Position numbers and translations under genes: made by a program. Below are positions 22,701-34,437 of a stretch of DNA of 50,112 nt, in pieces. Each line of letters opens with the position of its first letter. The stretch's first letter is position 1. The stretch is taken from the NCBI GenBank assembly GCA_902984215.1, contig CADWAF010001175.1:1-50112 (forward strand), given 5' to 3'. The notes below the pieces were generated by a model, which was given only the letters and a program-made list of their open reading frames with translations, searched no databases and was not told where the DNA came from. The DNA is from Willaertia magna (taxonomy: Eukaryota; Heterolobosea; Eutetramitea; Acrasida; Naegleriidae).

Positions 22701-25700
22701 AACTTTGTATTTTTATTTTCATACATATGGTCTATTGGTGCAAACATATCCGATGAATCTATGAACGACTTTGACAAATTTGTGAAAGAAAAATTCAAGA
22801 AATTGGGTATAGTACCGTCTTCAGGCTCATGCTATGACTTTTATGTAGATTTAGAGAATTTGGTGTTTGTTAATTGGGAAACCATTAAGCCTGAATTTAA
22901 ATACTCCAGTACTGTTCCTTTTTATGAAATAATTGTGCCTACAGTTGACACTGTTAGATATTCTTATTTATTGAAGATGTTGGTGAGTTGTGAAAAACCA
23001 GTTTTATTTAATGGTAGAACAGGTGTTGGTAAAACAATCACTATCCTTAATGCCCTTAATTCTTTTGAGCTACAAAAAGAGGATGGTTTGTATTCTATTG
23101 AACTTGTAACAATACAATTTTCGGCAAGAACTGACAGTGGTAGGACTCGGGAAATGATAGAAAGTAAATTAGTAGAAAAGAAAAAAACTTTGTGTGCCCC
23201 TCCTGGAAAGAAAGTGGTAATTTTCATTGACGATTTGAACATGCCACTTTTAGAAAAGTTTGGCGCTCAACCACCTATAGAACTTATTCGTCAAATGATA
23301 GGCTGTGGAGGTTTCTATGATGTATCTGATAGAAAAGAATTTCCATGGAAGATGGTAAAGGACTCTACTGTCGTGGCTGCCTGCGGCCCACCAGGAGGAG
23401 GTAGAAATCCAACTACCCCAAGACTTACACGATTGTTCCATTTGTTCAGGGTTCCTGAATTATCAAAGAATAGTATGGCTACCATATTTGAAAGTATTAC
23501 TGATGGATTTTTACAACCCTTTTCTGAAGAAGTTAAGGCTCTAACAAAACCTATGGTTAAAACTGCTGTTGATTTGTATTTTAAGGTATGTGAAAGATTT
23601 AGACCTACACCAAGTTGTGCCCATTATACTTTCAATCTCAGAGATTTGTCAAAAATTTTCCAAGGAATTCTGCAGGCTAAACCAGAACAATTTAAGGAAT
23701 CTAATTCCATGTCTAAACTTTTTGCACACGAAGCTACAAGGTGCTTCCATGATAGATTAATTAATATTCAAGATAGAAAGGATTTTATTTCAATCTTAAT
23801 TGACCTACTTAAAAGATATCTAAAAGGACCTAACTGGGAGGAATCTGATTTCACAGGAGAGAATTCTATTACATTTGGTAATTTTATTGATCAAGGAACA
23901 GAAGAGAAACCATACGTTCAAATTACCAAAGTTGAAAAAATACCATCTGAATTGGATGATTTTCAAATGAGGTATAACCTAAATCATTCTGGTGAAATGG
24001 ACTTAGTTTTCTTCCCTGATGCTGCCAAACATGTAACTAGAATCGCAAGAATTTTAATTCAAAAAAGAAGTAATGCCTTACTTATTGGTGTTGGAGGTAG
24101 TGGAAAACAAAGCCTTACCAGGTTGTCCTCCTTTATAGCTGGCTATAAGACATTTGAAATTAATCTTAAAAGAAATTATGATATTGATGACTTTAGAGAG
24201 GATCTTAGAAGTCTTTACAGAATTGCTGGTGTAGAAAACAATCCAGTGGTATTTTTGATTACTGACTCACAGATAGTCGACGATAGTTTTCTTGAAGATA
24301 TAAACAACATTTTAAACTCTGGAGAGGTTCCTAATTTATTCCCATCCGATGAGAAAGAGAAAGTGATTAATGAAATAAGACAGGCAGCCCAACAAGCTGG
24401 CGTGTCTGAAACAAGAGATGCCATTTATTCCTACTTTATTAAGCGAGTGAGAGATAATCTCCATATCGTTATTTGTATGAGTCCTATTGGTGAAGATTTT
24501 AGACGAAGAATAAGAATGTTCCCTTCACTTGTAAACTGTACTACCATCAATTGGTTCGATGAATGGCCCTCTGAGGCATTAAGAGCTGTAGCTGAAAGAA
24601 AGTTTGAGAAAATTAATGTAGGTAATGAACAATTAAAAACTAAACTTATCGAAACAGGAGTGAATGTTCACAATGATATTGTGGAAATATCTCATAGATT
24701 TGAAAAAGAGACAAAAAGAAAGTTTTATATTACTCCTTCCCATTATTTAGAATTTATAAAATTTTATGGCGAGCTTTTAGATGAACAAAGATTGGAGTTA
24801 AAAGAAGCCAAAGAAAAATTGCAAAAAGGCCTACATACCCTCAAAGAAGCCAATGATAAGGTAACATTTAACGAAAAGGAAATAGAAAAACTTCAACCAA
24901 TTCTTGAACAAAAAACTATAGAAAATGAAATAATGACTAAGGAAGTAATGGAAAAAAAACTTCAGGCTGATAAAGATAGCGAAATTGTTGAGGCAGAAAA
25001 GAAAGAAGTTGACGAAAAAGCTAAACTTGCAGCTGCCATCAAAAAAGAAGCAGATGATAAGTTAAGTGCAATTTTACCACAACTAGAAGAAGCTGAGAAA
25101 GCTGTAGGTGAATTAGGTGGCCCAGAAATTAATTTAATTAGATCCTATCAAAACCCTGTAAATCCTATTAAAGTTACACTGGAGGCTGTTCTTGTGTTAT
25201 TAGGAGAGAAGAAAACAGATTGGGAAGCTGCCCAAAAGGCAATGAGTGCCATGGATTTCAAGAAAAGAATTCTTTCTTTCAAAGAGACCATGAAGGAAAG
25301 ATTAACACCAAATATTATAACTAAATTAAAGAAGATTATGCTTGACGATAATTTTAAGGAAGTTACTGTCTACAAAGCATCTGGACCTGCTGGATCTCTT
25401 TGTAAATGGGTAAGAAAAATGGTGGATTTCTATGAGGCAGACAAAACTGTGCAACCCTTGATAGATGACGCTGCAGTAGCCACTGCTGAACTAGAAAAAC
25501 TGACGGCGGTATTAAAAGAAAAAGAAGATGAATTGAACATTAAAAAAGCTTATTTATCACAACTCCAACACCAGTTGGAAGAAAATGAAAGAGATAAGAT
25601 TATGCTACTGGAACAAAAAGACGTATCAGAAAGAAGGTTAGTTGCAGCCAAAAAGTTAACCGTTTCCTTAAAAGAAGAATACGAACGTTGGACTATTTCT

Positions 25701-28700
25701 GTTGGAGAATTCGATGAAAGACTTAAAAATTTATCAGGTGATATTTTCATGGCTTCTGCATTTATTATTTATTGTGGACCTCTTACATCTCCATATAGAA
25801 AAGAATTAATTGACAAATGGTGTGGTTACTTTAGAGAATTGGATATTCCTTTCTCCCCTAACTATGCTTTGGAGAGAGTGATAGTTGATCCTCTACTTGT
25901 CAGGGATTGGGGTTTACAAGGATTACCAATGGACACCTACTCAGTCCAGAATGCTATAATAGTTACTAAAACTAAACGTTGGCCTTTATTAATCGATCCC
26001 CAAGGACAGGCAAACAACTGGATTAAAAATATGGAAAAATCTAATACCCTTAAGATTTTGAAACAAACAGATGACAATTACATCAAAACTTTAGAAAGCT
26101 ATGTAAGCACTGGAAAACCAGTAATGATAGAAGGATTATCAGAAAAAATTGACCCAACCCTACAACCTATCCTAAACAAAGAAGTATACAAAAGCAAAGG
26201 TAAATTGGTTATAAAAATGGGACAATCTGAAATTGATTATTCTCCAAACTTTAAGCTTTATCTAACTACAAAGCTATCCAATCCTCATTATCTTCCTGAT
26301 ATATGTAACAAAGTAACACTAGTAAATTTTACCGTAACAACTAAAGGATTGGAAGACCAGTTATTGGGAGATGTTGTAAGAGAATTAGAAGCCTCCCTAG
26401 AAGAAGAAAGGGATAGACTCATTGTTAGTGTAGCAGACGACAAAAAAACTTTGAAGAAAATAGAAAAGAAAATCTTGGACAGTTTGTCTTCTGTTAAGGA
26501 AGATGAAAATATCTTGGATAAAACACAAATTATTAAATCTCTCGATGATTCCAAGAACACATCCAATGTTATTAAAGACAGAGTTAAAGATGCAGCAGAA
26601 ACAGAAGAGAAAATTGAGAAAGCAAGAGAAAAGTACAGATCAATAGCTGTTAGAGGATCAATTTTATATTTTGTAATTGCTGACCTTGCTAAAATGGATC
26701 CAATGTACCAATACTCTCTAGAATATTTTAAAGACATATTTAACAGATGTATAAACACTACTAAATTAGCAAATTCAGAACTAAGTACAGAAAAGCTACT
26801 CCCAATTTTGATAAATAGTATTACTGAATCAATATTTACCAATGTATGCAGAGGTTTATTCGAAAAAGACAAAATAATATTTTCTTTCTTAATTTGCACC
26901 AGAATACTACTAGCCTCCGAAGAAATTACTGAAGATGAATGGATGCTATTCCTAAGAGGTGCCCCATTGACAGACGAAAGCACAAATGAATTATCGACAT
27001 GGATATCTGATATTTCTTGGAATTTGCTAAATGCAATGGATAAAGACATTCCCCAACTCAAAAACATCAAAACATCTGTTGTTAATAATACTTTTACATG
27101 GAAACGTTATTTCAGTGACAGTGAAGCTTTCTTAAAAGAACTTCCACTAAGTTGGGAAAGTAAAATCAAACCGTTCCACAAACTTATTTTATTTAAATGT
27201 TTCGCAGATGAACAGCTATTGCTTGCCTCAAAGGAATTTATAAAGTATTATTTGGGAGAACAATTCATTAGGCCACCAGGTCTTGATTTGGAAAAGGCTT
27301 TAGCAGATTCTACTGCCATTACACCAATCACATTTATTCTTTCCCAAGGAGCAGACCCAACTAACATGTTAAAAAGATTTGCAGACGAAAAGAATCACGT
27401 ATTACTTATTAAATCCCTTGGCCAAGGTCAAGAAGCCTCTGCCAAAAAGTTTATAGAAAGAGGAAGAAGAAACGGGGAATGGGTATTACTGCAAAATTGT
27501 CATTTGTTTGTTTCATTCATGCCAACATTGGAGGGTATAATTGCTGAATTTTCTTCCCCAATGGCTTTTGTACATAAAGATTTTAGGCTGTGGTTGACCT
27601 CAATGCCCTCGAAAGATTTCCCAATCCCAATATTGCAAAACAGTGTTAAAGTAACCAACGAACCTCCAAAAGGTCTAAGATCTAATCTATCCAGAACCTA
27701 TAATGAAATTTCAGAAGAATCCTTTAATACTTTCTCAGATGAAGTATTCCCAGAATGCCCTAAGAAATTAGCCTACAAAAAACTTTTATTTGGACTCTCT
27801 TTATTCCATGGAATAATACAGGAAAGAAAAAAGTTTGGTCCTATTGGTTGGAATATAAAGTATGAATTTAATGACTCTGACCTTACTGTTGCTCAACTGT
27901 GGTTGAAAATGTTCTTAAAAGAACAAGAAAAAATACCTTGGGATTCACTAAATTATGTAATTGGAGAAATAGTTTATGGTGGTAGAGTAACTGATCCCAA
28001 CGACAGAAGAGTATTACTTAATATTTTAAAACAATACTTTGATACAAGAATATTGAACAAAAATTATCAATTTGCCCCAGGAGAAATGTATACAATACCA
28101 TTCTATGACGAAATGAATAAGTATAAAGAATACATTCTAGCTCTTCCAGACAATGACGATCCATCAATCTTCAATATGCACCAAAATGCCAATATGGTAT
28201 TCCAGCAACAAGAAACTCATTATATGATAACGACTGTAATTAACACTCAATCAATGAGCACAGGAGGAAGTAAACAACATGAATTAGAGGCTATACTCTC
28301 TGAAATCATACAAAGAATTCTTAACAAACTTCCAGAAAACATGACAAAATCTGAAGCTGGAAAAAATACCTTTGTACAAACAGAAAAGGGGGTACTACAT
28401 TCCTTAGCAACTTTCTTAAGCCACGAAATACTTAAATTCAATAAGCTCTTGGATACAATAAGGAGTAGTCTCACTGAGTTACAAAAGGCAATTCAAGGTT
28501 TGGTAATAATGTCTGCTGAATTAGAAAAAACCTTCAAAAGTTTATTAAATAACGAAGTTCCTGAAATGTGGGTAGAAGTTGCATACCCTTCTTTGAAACC
28601 GCTTGGACCTTGGATTGAGGACTTGGTATCTAGGGTAGAATTCATCAGAAATTGGTTGAGAAATGGAATGCCAAAAGCATTCTGGTTGTCTGGGTTTTTC

Positions 28701-29144
28701 TTCCCTCAAGGTTTTCTCACAGGAGTTTTACAAACTTATGCTCGAAAACATAATGTAGAAATTGATTCCTTATCATTCTCATTTAAGGTTTTAAAGGAGA
28801 CAAACTTAGATGAAATAGTTGACCACCCAGAAGATGGTGTTTATATTAATGGATTATATTTAAATGGCGCAAAATGGAATGCAGATAAAGAAACAATAGA
28901 GGAGGCTGACGTTGGAGAAATGTTTTATCAGTTGCCAATAATCCATTTCCTCCCAGAAAGAAATCACAAAACACCAAAAGGCACATACGAATGTCCTTTG
29001 TACAAAACCAGTGAACGAAAAGGAAAACTAACATCACTAGGTCAATCAACTAATTTTATAGTATATGTAGAAATACCAACAGAAAAGCCTCCAACACATT
29101 GGGTTATAGAGGGCGTAGCCGCAGTTTGTCAACTTAATTTGTAA
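16744..29144 (+). CDS. axonemal dynein heavy chain, single-headed inner-arm type
   Basis: Three exons (16744-17203, 17246-18082, 18127-29144) with introns of 42 and 44 nt give 4104 residues, normal for the family. The tail holds YYTMSASGVTHFVNGEADFT and, across intron 2, NFIRLADFLILDSLIELT. Motor motifs: AAA1 Walker A GPAGTGKT at 1440-1447 with CFDEFNR as Walker B; AAA2 GPTGGGKT at 1722; AAA3 GRTGVGKT at 2062; AAA4 GVGGSGKQ at 2420. A coiled-coil stalk with the microtubule-binding tip lies near 2650-2950. The C-terminus has the axonemal CPLYKTSERKG region. The tail most resembles DNAH6-type inner-arm chains, but the exact class is uncertain. It drives flagellar bending. Both introns lie in the first 1.4 kb; intron 1 must use a CAAAG acceptor because the earlier TTAG would bring in a stop. 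Confidence 0.95.
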
Positions 29145-29173
29145 ATAAATTATTTTATTTTGTACATCTTAAT

Positions 29174-29668
29174 TTATTTCTTCGATTCCTCATCATCAGT
29201 AAATATTGGAATCAAAGCTCTTGGTGGAGGTATTATCGGAATGAATTGGAATACACAATAAATAATACCAACGATAGCAACAACAATAGCTAATACAATA
29301 CTCATAATAGCATCACTAACTGCAATTCCCGCTAAAAAGATAAAGAATAAACCTCTTCCAATCCACTTTTGATAAAAACCAAAGTACGCAAGTAAAATTC
29401 TAGGGAAGAATAATGTAAACAAAATAATTAAGAGACCGAATAAAATCATATATATTCCTAGAATAACTAAAGCCACATTTAATGCAAAATTTCCTCCGGT
29501 AACAAGAGATTGACCAACACCAACGAATCTTTAAAAACATCATCTATCTATTAAATCTTAAAAATTAACCTACCTTAAAATTGCAACAACAATCAGTGCA
29601 ATCCCGACACACAAATTGATTATTTGTAAAGCTATATTGATAAAGAAGTTTCTATCACACTCAACCAT
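29174..29668 (-). CDS. four-pass Golgi/COPI-associated membrane protein, TVP15-like
   Basis: Two exons (29668-29574 and 29528-29174) joined over a 45-nt GTAGGT...AAAG intron give 149 residues starting MVECDRNFFINIALQIINLC. Four hydrophobic helices follow at about 8-33, 46-70, 80-100 and 103-128, the second to fourth separated by short loops (GRGLFF, AVSDAIM); the tail is acidic and basic (FTDDEESKK). Size and layout match the COPI-associated/TVP15 family, small membrane proteins of Golgi vesicles. The exon-2 frame alone would start at an internal residue coded GTG. The assignment rests on layout and on the FVGVGQSLVTGGNF... region, so the family is likely but not certain. The stop lies 29 bp from the dynein stop. 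Confidence 0.68.
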
Positions 29669-29938
29669 TTTTTTTAAACTGTTAAATATACGCAAAACGA
29701 ATTTTGTAACAATAAGCAAATTTCCTTCTAATCACAAAGTGTTTTATCCTTTCTACCTTATTCCGTTTTTACTCTACACCTTAAAACAAACAAGAGAATG
29801 AACATTAGAAAACAATACAATAGAATAAATAACAACAATACTTCTTACCTGTATGTATAATACTGTTGTTGAATCACAACAATCATCTTTCCCACTAGTG
29901 CATGTGTGCATTAAAGAGATGAAGAAGAAGAAAAAAAA

Positions 29939-31879
29939 ATGTCAAACCTATTTAATAATAAAAGTATTTTAAATGAAAAACGTTATTTCACAACCACACC
30001 ACTAGACATTGAATTACAAATAAAAGAAACATTACATAGTTTTAGAATATTATTAAAAAATGAATTAAAAAGTAATGTTGTAGAAACAATGCATCCTAAT
30101 CAATTATTTGTTTTAGAAAGAATTAAACAATTTAATTTAACATTTAAAGAAGAAGAAGAAGAAAATAATGGAAATAGAAAAATTTTAACACCTACATTTA
30201 ATGATATAAATTTCTCAACAAAGGAAAGAATATGTTTTATTGGAGAAATGTGTGTAACATTAATTGAAAGATTAATTAAATTATCTATTAAACATTTTGA
30301 AAATATTTCACAATTAATTGATTATTGGAAAAGTAAAGAAAATAATCCAATTAGTGCAATGTTAGAGATTGGACCATTTTATTGGATAAAATTATTATTT
30401 AATATTTCTTTAAATAATAATAATTATTTAAATAATTTAAAATCATTTTTATTTTTTAAACAAAAAGGACCTTCACATGATTTAAAACATTTATTATCTT
30501 TATTATATCAAATAGAATTAAATCATTCTTTTTTATGTGGTTATTTATTACATTATTTACATCGCTTTCAAGCTGTTAGAAATATCGATGAAATTCAAAC
30601 AATTTTAAATGAATTTTTATTATTTATTGATCCTTTATTTGGTAATACAAATAATAATGAAAAAGAAGAAAAGAATCATTTTGTAATTCATCCAAAATTA
30701 ATGGAAATGGAAAGAAAACAATTAAATCAATGTAGAAGAAATTTATATTATTTTGGATTATTAGATAATCAACAACAATCTTTAAATGAACAAGATTTAG
30801 ATAATGTGAGTACTACCTATTCCACCAATACAACAACAACAATCAATAATAGAATGATGAATGGTGAAGAAGAAGAAGAAATGAATTTAACAATTGATTA
30901 TTATTTAGATAAAATTGAAAGAGTTATTTTGAAATGTGATCGGTGGTATCAATTAACAGATTATTATTTAAATACATTTAAGAAACCAAATCATTTTCAA
31001 AGAAATTGGATAAGATATTCTTTATTATTAAGTGCTGGAAGTATTGTTGGATATTATAGTTATAAAAATATAAATAATATTATTGAAATAAGTGTTGATA
31101 GTTATAAAAGTTTAAAAAGATTTATTCAAAATTCAATTTTAGAACCAATTTATAATATTTATTCAATTATTCATTATGATGAACATAAACATCAATTAGC
31201 ATCAAAAGATGATTTAGAAGTATCTGTTAAATCATTAGAAAGAATGGTAACAGATTTTATTAATGATAATGATAAATCAATTCCAAGTAGTAAATTAGCA
31301 GAATATGTTGAATTAGCTAAAAAAGGTGACATTTCAGTTGTAATGGAAACGTATGAAAAGGAATTAAAGTCACCAATTGTTAATACTGTATTTGGTAATT
31401 TAGCTAGATGTTTATTAATTCAAATTCAAAAACAAAAAGTAGCAATTGAACAATCAATGATTTCAATTGATAGTTTAATGAAACAAAATGAATTAAATGT
31501 TGAATTAATTGCATGTATTCCAGGTTTATTAGTTTTTACACTTATTTATGTGCAATTTAATAGATTGAAAAAAGAAACTGATTATTCAAAAATTACTTCA
31601 CCAATGGCTAGACACTTTTCACAAATTGAAAGAGTTTTAAATAGAAATTTAACTAGACCAACTTTAACATTACCTGATTATGGTTATATTTATTTATATT
31701 CACAAAGAATTAAACATTTATCCAAAAACTTTACAAAATTCATAGAAAATAGAGTTTTATTTGGAGATTTTGAACAAGATGTTGAAGAATTAAATGCAAC
31801 CAATTTAAATCCACAACAAAAGATGAATGTAATGAATAGAGTTTGGAGAACTTATAAATTCCTAGACATAAGCCAATAA
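29939..31879 (+). CDS. NCA2: mitochondrial NCA2-like protein
   Basis: An intronless 646-residue protein. The C-terminal part carries the NCA2 hallmark: RCLLIQIQKQKVAIEQSM, then SLMKQNELNVELIACIPGLL leading into a membrane helix (about 522-540). An earlier helix lies near 360-377 (LLLSAGSIVGYYSY) after HFQRNWIRYS. In yeast NCA2 is a mitochondrial membrane protein affecting expression of ATP synthase subunits 6 and 8; plant relatives are also mitochondrial. The N-terminal half is Asn/Leu-rich and divergent. Codons end almost exclusively in A or T, more extreme than in the dynein gene. It shares a 270-bp divergent region with the TVP15-like gene. Confidence 0.85.
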   Translation: MSNLFNNKSILNEKRYFTTTPLDIELQIKETLHSFRILLKNELKSNVVETMHPNQLFVLERIKQFNLTFKEEEEENNGNRKILTPTFNDINFSTKERICFIGEMCVTLIERLIKLSIKHFENISQLIDYWKSKENNPISAMLEIGPFYWIKLLFNISLNNNNYLNNLKSFLFFKQKGPSHDLKHLLSLLYQIELNHSFLCGYLLHYLHRFQAVRNIDEIQTILNEFLLFIDPLFGNTNNNEKEEKNHFVIHPKLMEMERKQLNQCRRNLYYFGLLDNQQQSLNEQDLDNVSTTYSTNTTTTINNRMMNGEEEEEMNLTIDYYLDKIERVILKCDRWYQLTDYYLNTFKKPNHFQRNWIRYSLLLSAGSIVGYYSYKNINNIIEISVDSYKSLKRFIQNSILEPIYNIYSIIHYDEHKHQLASKDDLEVSVKSLERMVTDFINDNDKSIPSSKLAEYVELAKKGDISVVMETYEKELKSPIVNTVFGNLARCLLIQIQKQKVAIEQSMISIDSLMKQNELNVELIACIPGLLVFTLIYVQFNRLKKETDYSKITSPMARHFSQIERVLNRNLTRPTLTLPDYGYIYLYSQRIKHLSKNFTKFIENRVLFGDFEQDVEELNATNLNPQQKMNVMNRVWRTYKFLDISQ

Positions 31880-31997
31880 AGTAAATAAATAAAATTAAAA
31901 TTTTTTGGTTAACTTTATTGTGATAATTAAATTACAGAAATAAAAAAGAATATACATGTGATGTCAATTAATTGGAAAAAAACTCAAACAAAATTTC

Positions 31998-33396
31998 TTA
32001 GTTATATGATGCGAAAATGTATAGGCTTCCCAATGATGAAACTGCAATAACATTGTCATTAGGATGCCAATTTAAGTGTAGACACTTCTTTGCAAAGTCA
32101 GAGGCTTCAAATTGGTCAGATCTAGATTTTTTCTTTCTTCCTAAAAGACTTGGTATGGATTGTTTCTTTGTTGCATTTGGTGAAGCTTCAAATTCATAGT
32201 GTGTTTTACCTTGTTTATCAAAGATGTGAAGATTATTCTTATAGGAACCAGTCAACACATAATTACCACAACCACTGAAACTACATTCAAACTTATCGAA
32301 AATACAATCATTTTCATATAATTCGCAAAGCTTTGAACGTAATCCTTCGTGTATATTTAATACCTTCAAAGGCTTATTTTCCATTTTGATATCCCAAATC
32401 TTAAGAGTCATATAATCACGGGATAGAATATATTTACCATCTGGACTAAATTGAGCATCTGAAACGGATGCAATAATTTCAGTAAATAAAGTTTTAGATG
32501 AAGGTTCCTCTTCTACTTCAAAAACTTTGGCATAAGACTTGCAAGTACTAGATTGTCTCAAATCTCCTAATTTTATGGTTCCTTTGCTACTACTATACAT
32601 AAAGGTATTACATAATTCAGGATGGAATGAGGCAGAAGTAATTACTTCTGATAAATCTTCCATATTATCGGGCTTTATATCTACAATATTATGACTATCT
32701 TTAGGATGATTTAAATGCCATAAATTGATTCGAAGATCATCTGCGGATAAAAATGTTTCACCATCTGTATTAAAGGAAATGGAATTAATATGATATGCAT
32801 GAGCATTAGCAAATATTTTCTTTGCTTGATGAGCAATTGTACTTTCTGCCTTTTTAACTGAAGGTATCTTTAAATCTTTCGCACTTGTAATGCTCCTTAT
32901 ACTACCATTTAAGTTTGAACCTTGAATTTTTTTAACTTGTTTCTCTTGAACCTTCCACAGTTTAATTGTTTTATCTAAAATTTACAGTAAATAATAAAAT
33001 TAAATAAATTACTTACCATTCGTAGTTAATAAAAATAAATTATTATTACATTTAGATGGATACCATTTAATTTTGTTAATTTTCTCTTCAATTTCTAAAC
33101 TTTTTAAATAATCAAATTCTGCTTCATGACTTTGAAATTCCGTCATTACTTTATATTCTGCTCCCTTCTTTTTTTGTTGGTTACGTTCTAAAATAACTAC
33201 TCTTCCTCCTCTATCTCCAATTGCTAAATAATTACCACTTTTATCAAATTCTGTTGCCGAGATAATATCATCTAATTTTTAAATACCAAGTGTGAATAAA
33301 AAATAAATAATTTAGATATTTACCATCAACAGCTTCTTCACTCTTAGTATCTCCAAATACTTGTTGGAATTTCCATTCTTGTGCTTGTTTGGACAT
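31998..33396 (-). CDS. PP2A regulatory subunit B (B55/PR55)
   Basis: Three exons (33396-33324, 33271-33017, 32974-31998) with introns of 52 and 42 nt give 434 residues, the usual B55 length. The protein is a seven-bladed WD40 propeller. Signatures include [20 protein letters not shown] with [64 protein letters not shown] with [10 protein letters not shown], and [18 protein letters not shown]55 directs the PP2A core to substrates in mitosis and signalling. The 3' exon alone would begin at an internal Met in blade 4. Both introns interrupt after the first base of an Asp codon, giving the same DD/ND junction phase. Confidence 0.96.
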
Positions 33397-33858
33397 TTTT
33401 TAAAATAATAATAATAATATATAATGATACAGATATTTATTTACAAAAAAGATGAATATAACAAATGTTTTTACTAAAAGGGAAGTATGATAATTAGAGG
33501 AATATAAAAATTATCTTTTAAAAATGCACAAAGCCTTTGTGTTTCGTTTTTTTTTAAAACTTTTTTTTTTCAAAATTTTTTGGTTGGACATAAAAATGAA
33601 AGAAGAATTTGATTACCCGATTATTACAATGGATGCTTTGGTTAACTAGTGGGCGGCAAAAAAAAGATTTCAGCCCCAAAGGCTCCTTTTCTCGGCTCTT
33701 AGTCATGGAATAGAAGATGAAGCAGAACTAGCTCTTTAATTTGGCTTTTGGCTAATTGAAAGTTTTGCTACTTAAAGTCTTTTATTGGTTTTTTAACTTG
33801 GGTATATTATGTACAACGATTTAGGTTATTTACATTGTTGGATTTTTTGTGGTGAGTA
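33397..33858. other. intergenic region with hairpin and a G+C-richer island
   Basis: 462 bases between the B55 start and the end of the CHZ-like gene, both on the minus strand. It must hold the B55 promoter and the CHZ-like 3' UTR. It contains a perfect hairpin CACAAAG-C-CTTTGTG (33527-33541) followed by two long T tracts. A segment at about 33645-33740 is less AT-rich than its surroundings (GGGCGGC, CAGCCCC, CTCGGCTC). No tRNA boxes, snRNA or ORF longer than 18 codons could be defended. Confidence 0.4.
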
Positions 33859-34149
33859 TCAATGCTTTGATTGTCTTTTGGTTTTGTTTTGTTTGTTAAT
33901 TCCCTTAGTAGATCTTTTTTCTAAGCTATTAATTGATGATCTCTTTACCTCAATCTTTGCTCCGGTTAAATGGCATTTTCTATAATCCACATTCTTTCTT
34001 CTTCTTGTTCCAGTAATTATATTTGATAAATCTAATTCTGTATAGGACTCTTTAAATTGTTTTGTTTCATCAATTGGATTTGATCTGACCCATATCGTTT
34101 TGACTTTTCTTTTAGCATCATCACTAGAGTTTTTGTTATTAGAAACCAT
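33859..34149 (-). CDS. small basic protein with CHZ-like motif
   Basis: A 96-residue, Lys/Arg-rich protein with no membrane segment. Residues 38-57 (ELDLSNIITGTRRRKNVDYR) resemble the CHZ motif of the yeast histone chaperone Chz1 and of HIRIP3, where an acidic/hydrophobic lead-in precedes NIIxxGRRTRGKxIDY. The family binds H2A.Z-H2B dimers and delivers them for nucleosome exchange. Here the long acidic arms of Chz1 are missing and the C-terminus is basic (KGINKQNKTKRQSK), so it may be a minimal or diverged chaperone, or another nuclear protein with a chance match. ATG and TGA are clear; no introns. Confidence 0.55.
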   Translation of the reverse strand: MVSNNKNSSDDAKRKVKTIWVRSNPIDETKQFKESYTELDLSNIITGTRRRKNVDYRKCHLTGAKIEVKRSSINSLEKRSTKGINKQNKTKRQSKH

Positions 34150-34437
34150 TTTGTTTGTTAAGTCGTTTGTTTTGTTGCTTGTGTTAGATAACTGTTCCGA
34201 GCCCTTTCATAAACATTCTGTTTTCACCTGTTTATTGGAAATTTAAAGTCTGTATTTTGTTGGAAAAATAACCAGAAAAGACAAATATCAAAATTATTTT
34301 CATCCTTTCTCTTTCATACCATTCCCATCTTTTTACTTTCTATTTGGACAAAGAACCTTCTTCATCCAGATAGATTGATTATTCACATCTTCCTTTCAAC
34401 AAATTCATTAGGCTTGCAAAAAAGCTTTAAATAAAAA
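34150..34437. promoter_or_regulatory. divergent intergenic region, CHZ-like / CLEC16A
   Basis: Just under 300 bases serve two divergent starts. The CHZ-like leader is T-rich on the plus strand and the CLEC16A leader ends AAATAAAAAATG. No repeated motif or RNA gene was noticed. Confidence 0.4.

Noticed and set aside
26288..27070. 260-codon open frame antisense to the dynein gene
   Set aside because: It mirrors the dynein coding frame, is Ser/Leu/Ile-rich as such shadows are, and has no domain. The dynein frame is fully conserved there.
29679..29848. Possible 5' UTR intron of the TVP15-like gene (CAG/GTAAGA donor at 29848)
   Set aside because: The donor is good, but the intron would be about 170 nt, three times longer than any other found here, and no coding evidence depends on it.
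33596..33649. 18-codon frame starting MKEEFDYP in the region upstream of B55
   Set aside because: Too short, no recognised family, no good splice donor leading to further coding sequence.
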